Source of the DNA: Isoetes taiwanensis
Taxonomy: Eukaryota; Streptophyta; Lycopodiopsida; Isoetales; Isoetaceae
NCBI GenBank assembly: GCA_021234155.1
Contig: JAJEKV010000087.1
Span: forward strand, 2,472,974-2,536,973
DNA: 64,000 nucleotides
Direction: 5' to 3'
The notes under the pieces were generated by a model. That model had not been told where the DNA came from. It worked only from the letters and a program-made list of their open reading frames with translations, and did no database searches. Position 1 is the first letter of the stretch. Every line of letters begins with the position of its first letter. The translations under genes and the position numbers were made by a program. This document shows, piece after piece, positions 59,040-64,000 of this stretch.

Positions 59040-60000
59040 CCTTTTGGTAGGTTTTGAAGGTTTCTTGTAATGGTGGAAGATCGTACAAAGAAGACCTTAT
59101 TTCTGCCTGAGGTATGTCTACCGGTGCGGTTAATGGAGTAGCCCTCTTCTTGGCGAGAGATTCAATAAGGTGATAGCCCTCTTCTTGGTGAGAGATTCAA
59201 ATGTTTACCTTGCATGTTTTTTCTAACTTTGGGAAATTCAAATGTTTTACGCTTGCATGTTTTCTAACTTTAAGGGATAGTCGGCATCAATGACTCTACT
59301 TTACTTAGACATGTTTTCTTAGGACTCTTGCATCCAGCTTGGAAGATCGAAGGTCCTTATTTCGGCATGTTTTTCTTAGGACTCTTGCATCGGCTTGGAA
59401 GATCGAAGGTCCTTATCGGCTTATATTATTTCTCTTTCCTACTTAGCCAATCACGAGCTTTTCCTGTGAGGTTTGATGCCTTGAGTTCGAGGAATCTCGC
59501 GATTCTAAGGAGTCTTCGAACTTCCGGGGCCGATTTTCCTTTGGTAGGTTTAGGCTTTCTTGTAATGGTAAGATGGCTACAAAAGAAAGACCTTATTACG
59601 CCTCGGGTATGTCTACCCATTTAGAGTTAATGGGTAGCCCTCTTCTTGGAAGCGAAAGAGAGATTCAAATGGATAGCCCTCTTCTTAGGCGAGAGATTCA
59701 AATGTTTACGCTTTGCATGTTTTCTAACTTTGGGGAATTCAAATGTTTACGCTTGCGTTTTCTAACTTTGGGGATGAGTAAATGGCTTGACTCTACTTTA
59801 CTTCGACATGTTTTTCTTAGGACTCTTGCATCGGCTTAGGAAGATCGAAGGTCCTTATTTAAGGCATGTTTTTCTTAGGACTCTTACTTACGTCGAAGGT
59901 CCTTATAGAGCATTATTTCTCTTTCTGCCCAGCTGTTACAAAGGCTTTTTCCTACGTAAGGGTTTGATGCCCAGCAGTTGAGGAGTCTTGGTCTAGAGGG
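59040..60000. repeat. Tandem array, two ~497-bp units with internal repeats
   Basis: The unit at about 59046 (GGTTTCTTGTAATGG ... GAAAGAGAAATAAT read inverted) recurs at about 59543. Each contains two copies of GTAGCCCTCTTCTTGG / GAGAGATTCAAATG, two of TTTACGCTTGCATGTTTTCT, and two of CTTAGGACTCTTGCATCGGC then GATCGAAGGTCCTTAT. The second unit ends in the SINE-like head listed next. Confidence 0.8.
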
Positions 60001-60060
60001 TCTCGAGACTTCGAGACCAGAGTTGCTAGAACAGTGTATTACCACTAGACCAAATACCGG
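59885..60060 (-). mobile_element. tRNA-derived SINE (minus strand)
   Basis: On the minus strand TGGTCTAGTGG is an excellent polymerase III A box, followed 35 bases later by GGTCTCGAAGTC and GAGACC (B-box region), then a SINE body with GGCATCAAACCCTTACGTAG and CAGCTGGGCAGAAAGAG. The body, without a good head, also occurs in the first array unit (59410-59490), so the array probably arose from SINE-containing DNA. Confidence 0.6.
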
Positions 60061-62180
60061 ATACAATTCGAAGTGAGGAATAAACATCCAACATAATAGA
60101 TGGGAATTGTCATTCACGATGCAGCACTTTGATGACTTATTAGTGCTCTACAACTAATGCGGAAAGAAGAGGAAAAACTTAAAGTGCGAGTGGATTCACT
60201 TGGGCTAGCTGCTACAATGAAAATCTCAATGCAACACATTAATTATTGCCCACCCTACGTCTTTGTTTCAATTCGGCACGTTCAAATGTGTGATATTATA
60301 TAGGTTTATGTTCTTGTATATTAAAGTGGATATACAAGGAAAATATTAATATAATTAGAATATTCGGACATCGGTGAGTTTACAGGGTTATTTGTCTAAA
60401 GGTGTATGGTATATTCCACAAAATATGTTGGAGAATGATATTGACCATCCAACACCCCAACATGTGCCCTCAATTCAATCTAAACAAATATTACGTTTGC
60501 CATAGAGGAAACCCCAACATATTCCTTTATTAGAAATCCACAATCCTTAAACCTTGTAATGTCAATCAAACCCTTAAACCTCCAAGGCTTGCCATAAAGT
60601 CAAATTACACCTATATCTCCAAACTTACAAATATTCGGAAATATTTCGGAGAAAATGGATTTTTTGAAACATTTATGTAATCACTAAAGAAAACATCTGT
60701 AGCAACCACTTATTTAAAACACACAACTTGAAAACTCCAATTGACATTGAATGATCTCTTACTCTCCTCTATGCGGTCCATGGCCAATGCGTTTTTTAAG
60801 TGGACATTAAAATCTGTCTGTCTATTTATAATTGTTAAAACAAATCCTTATGGGGATTATGTGAATACAACAACTTAGATATGTATTTGGTCTTGTTGGG
60901 AATATCGTATTCCTAATGTAAAAAATTACTCACAGCATTGATTGAACACAAAAGGGCATTACCCTAATTAAAAAGAGAAAAAAGGGTTATTTCCATTTAG
61001 GGCAAGATATTTTTTGTAGTATTTGGAAAGGGTGCTTATGTAATTTGCCATCCGCCACAATAAGGAATTTTTAGAACTTAGAGCCTACCACCACAAAGAT
61101 AGTGGACACAAGAGACCAATGTTGGTTTGAAATTCCATTAGCCATATCTCATAGTCACTTGGTCTCAATGAGGATGCTCCTTCTTTTCTATTAGCATAAG
61201 TGAGTACATCACGTGCAAGAAACAAAATATTTACGTTTCTATAAGATAAACACCATCTGAAGAGTATCCATTTGATGCGCCAATTTAACACCACGTCAAA
61301 GTTATTATCATGATTCGGATATAGATTGATAATGATGGAAACTTGTTGGACCCAGTTTTTTTTACTATAAAATGGCATTTTGAGAACAAAATAAAGAGAG
61401 GAATAAGGTAAGTTAGCATTTAACAATCTATCTATATATAGTAATAAGAGGAGTTTAGGATAATCACGATAGCATGAAAATCCTGGCGTTGAGATTTTTA
61501 GGGTTTTGTCGTTGATTTGCATTCCGTTAAGAACGTTTAAGTTGTTTTTCATGAAGCGAAAGTGCGAGAATGCGCAGAATACCCTTGAAAAATTTTCAAC
61601 ATTCGTGCACCATTCAATGAAGCCCGAGGCGGCGAGAATGCTTGAGATCAAGTACGAGCCTTCCCTTCGAGGCGGTACTTTCTCCGATCAACTTGGTTGT
61701 ATAAACTTTTCAAATCAAAGATTTCTTGTAATTGGAGGATATATGGTAGAGTTGTGATGGGCCTTATCTGAATCTGCTCTGGCTGGAGAATTTGGGGCAC
61801 TTTGCCTTTGGAAAGGAGTGGAAGTCTGGTGTGCCAGCATTACAGGTTGTAGCAAAGGGTCATCCCCAATTCATGTGCGAGGAGATTTTACCATAGGCGT
61901 GCTTGAGTGAGTGAGATCCCATATATAGTGTAAGTGGTGCTTCTCTGATGTGGTCAGCTTAAGCAGGTTAGATTTTAAGTATATTCAAGAATAGCGGGCT
62001 TTTCTACTTTTTCTCGATTGGTATCTTATCATAAATCCATCTAACTTGTTGTTATCACCAAATTCGATTCTTTGGGCTTGCTCCGGCTCTATCAAATAAA
62101 GAAGGCGCCAAGAATGAAGTTACCTCTCGAGGTACGTATTCATCTTTCCTCTTTTCCATTATAGAATTACATAATATCTC
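60061..62180. other. AT-rich DNA with a 188-codon minus-strand frame, not called as a gene
   Basis: The frame 61085-61651 (minus) is the longest in this part (SCYRDYPKLLLLLYIDRLLN, GASSLRPSDYEIWLMEFQTN) but has no recognisable domain, and an overlapping plus-strand frame (61506-61757) looks as protein-like. 61740-61900 is rich in CAG/CTG, unlike its surroundings. Confidence 0.35.
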
Positions 62181-62184
62181 TGGC

Positions 62185-62370
62185 ACTCGCTCAAGTAGTT
62201 TTCCTCCATGGATTGATGTGTTGGTGATGTGAGCATATAACAAATAGTGTTAATTTCAGATCTCATTTTTGGTCTTTCTTAATGTACATTAAGGACCAAC
62301 CGACCAAATCGGCCCATGGATACCTTGACCTGTTTATATGTTCTAAGTCTTTGCTATATGCCTTGAGATA
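62185..62370 (+). repeat. Diverged ~190-bp direct repeat, copy 1
   Basis: Shares GCTCAAGTA.TTTTCCT, TTGGTGATG, AGATCTCA, CTTAATGT, GGACCA/AGACCA, CCCATG, CCTG and TTTATAT.TTCT in order with 63338-63530. Confidence 0.5.
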
Positions 62371-62817
62371 TAGTTTGACAATGAAGACTTATGGTTTTGT
62401 TTTAATGTCAATATGGAGTTCAATCAAACAAGTAGGCCATATCTACATTTTATCCTTTTTTTTTTTGAACTTTGTTTGAAATAGCATCGTAATGTATATT
62501 TACATTTATAAAGACTACATCACTTTTTCGCGGACATGAAATGCTTACATGTCTTTTGTGTCTTTTGCTAGACTTGTTGAGTTTGTTTAGTCTTTTGTAC
62601 CCAAACACATGCTTCTAAGGTGAAATATGAAATTTCAATCTTGTCAGCTTCTTTGTAAGCTAAATTTATTTTGCTAAGTATCTGCCAGTCGTTGTATAAA
62701 TAGCTCATTTTAGGGCTCAAATATTAAATTGAAAATGTTTTAATTTATGTAATGAGCTTAACATGATACCTATGGAGTACTTTTCAGGATGCCATTCCTA
62801 CTAAGATATTCATGATG

Positions 62818-62895
62818 ATTGGTTAGATACTTGCCTTGGTATCACAGATGCCGGAGGAGAGGTCGAAACCCTTTTCACATCTGTAACAAAGTGGA
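62818..62895 (+). repeat. tRNA-derived SINE-like head
   Basis: TTGGTTAGATACTTGCCTTG (A-box-like) followed by TATCACAGATGCCGGAGGAG and AGGTCGAAACCC (B box) has the layout of a SINE 5' end of tRNA origin. No full tRNA fold. Confidence 0.5.
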
Positions 62896-63337
62896 GGTAT
62901 GTCTCCTCCTACTTGAGAGTTTCTGTGCAACATCTCTGAGGCTTTGCATAGTTTTTCTCTTTTTACATATTGTTGCTTATCTTTCTTGCCACAATATAAA
63001 GCATGAATTGTTGCCTAAAGTAAAGTTGAAACCCATCTAACTTAAACTTTACTTCAATCAATCAAGTGCCGGGTTCCTTCTATTTCTTGCTTTTCTGTCA
63101 GGATAATGCATACCACACACTCGATTAGGTAGCAGAACCCATTAATTATGATACCTCTTCATTGATTAACCCTCTTGCCTTGTATCTAGGAGATACGGCA
63201 TTATTATGTTTTTGAAGGCCTGATTATAAATTGGCCACAAAGACTAAGCTGCGGTAGAAAGTAGGTTGCATCTTTTAGGAAGTCAACCAATCACTTTAAT
63301 CCAGCGAACCACGGAAGGGCACAGGCAGTGCTTCCAT

Positions 63338-63530
63338 CTTGCTCAAGTATTTTCCTATGGTTCATGTATTGGTGATGACAAGCACATGACGGGATATTAT
63401 GTTGGCAATCAAGATCTCACATTTGACTAACTTATATCTTCCTTAATGTCAACTTTGTAAAGACCACACTTCCTGTCGCCCATGAATTACCTGGCCTATT
63501 TATATATTCTCAATGCTGCTATGTAGATTG
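63338..63530 (+). repeat. Diverged ~190-bp direct repeat, copy 2
   Basis: Second copy of the sequence at 62185-62370, 1.15 kb downstream. The spacing would fit the edges of a solo or short element; no coding between. Confidence 0.5.
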
Positions 63531-64000
63531 GGAATGTAGTTTGACACCAGGCATATTCAAGCTCTCGAGATTAGCAAAAGAACAATAGAGTAGGCGATCA
63601 GGGCTACCGATCTTTGAATTTAGTCTGGCTTCCCTTGCCATATCCTACTTTCTCTTTGATCCAGGAAATATCTTGCGACCAATGCTTGAACACTAAAGCG
63701 GTGGTAATGCACCGATGTTCAATTTACGTTTGGCTGTTGGAATATTGCTGATTTTCTAATACCATATTTCTTTGTAAGCGGTCTCCAGATTGACTTCCAC
63801 AAACCTCCTAATGTACCTGTGATCATTTTCTTTCATACAAAAGTGACCCTGAAGATTCACGTCCAGAAAACGGTGAAACTCTCTATTTTCTTAAGAAGAA
63901 GATTGGAATCGTAATATGCAAATTGCATTTGACTTCCACTTAAGGGCGGAGTTTTAAACAGCTATGGCGTGTGTGGGGTGAACTTAGGCAATGCATGGCG
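63531..64000. other. Right edge, nothing recognised
   Basis: No supported gene or repeat. Confidence 0.4.

Noticed and set aside
59990-60060. A functional tRNA gene on the minus strand
   Set aside because: Good A box, but the stems do not close and it continues into a SINE body shared with the neighbouring repeat.
61085-61651. 188-codon minus-strand frame as a gene
   Set aside because: Unrecognised, and overlapped by a plus-strand frame that looks equally protein-like; kept only as a note.

Overview
This window looks like nuclear DNA of a land plant with a large, repeat-rich genome. A fern or other seed-free vascular plant is my best guess. The grounds are short GT-AG introns, TATA-type plant promoters, decayed PLS-class pentatricopeptide (PPR) sequences with an E/E+ tail in the wording common in ferns, three or four L1-like LINE remnants, tRNA-derived SINE-like heads, and long stretches of decayed repeat without genes. 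The fern assignment is inference.

Layout. 1-590: an unrecognised, possibly frameshifted coding fragment on the minus strand that runs off the left edge. 600-5400: two inverted, paralogous single-exon genes (1718-2536 minus, 4396-5241 plus), with conserved promoters and about two-thirds identical proteins, interleaved with GGCC-rich foldback hairpins and a 720-bp element with terminal inverted repeats. 5351-8511: a unit bounded by inverted repeats that carries a multi-exon gene for a Crypton/DUF3504-type tyrosine recombinase. This is the most interesting object here. 8880-13100: pieces of L1-like LINEs in both orientations, tandem duplications, and a short stretch resembling plant mitochondrial 5S rRNA. 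13380-15600: two PPR remnants pointing away from each other, one broken by a retroposed insertion with a poly(A) tail and a target-site duplication. 16120-18300: a longer decayed LINE with a recognisable reverse transcriptase. 18.3-64 kb: decayed repeat DNA with no intact gene that I can support. It has T-rich tracts several kb long next to LTR-promoter-like cassettes, many minisatellites, SINE-like heads, one HSP70/HSPA12-type pseudogene fragment (about 36.9 kb) and a tandem SINE-associated array (59-60 kb).

How the parts fit. The left 8.5 kb appears shaped by one style of mobile element: a foldback hairpin directly followed by a terminal inverted repeat. One example encloses the tyrosine recombinase gene. 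A smaller one sits just upstream of the promoter of the second paralogous gene, and the foldback of the recombinase unit supplies the last base of that gene's stop codon.

A caution on sequence quality. Much of the right two-thirds is strikingly poor in CAG/CTG and rich in GCG/CGG. In 50881-52080 I counted 4 CAG/CTG and about 59 CG, against about 27 CAG/CTG in the 600 bases 1741-2340. I suspect a methylation-related consensus artefact (plant CHG methylation), so absence of open frames there is weak evidence against genes.
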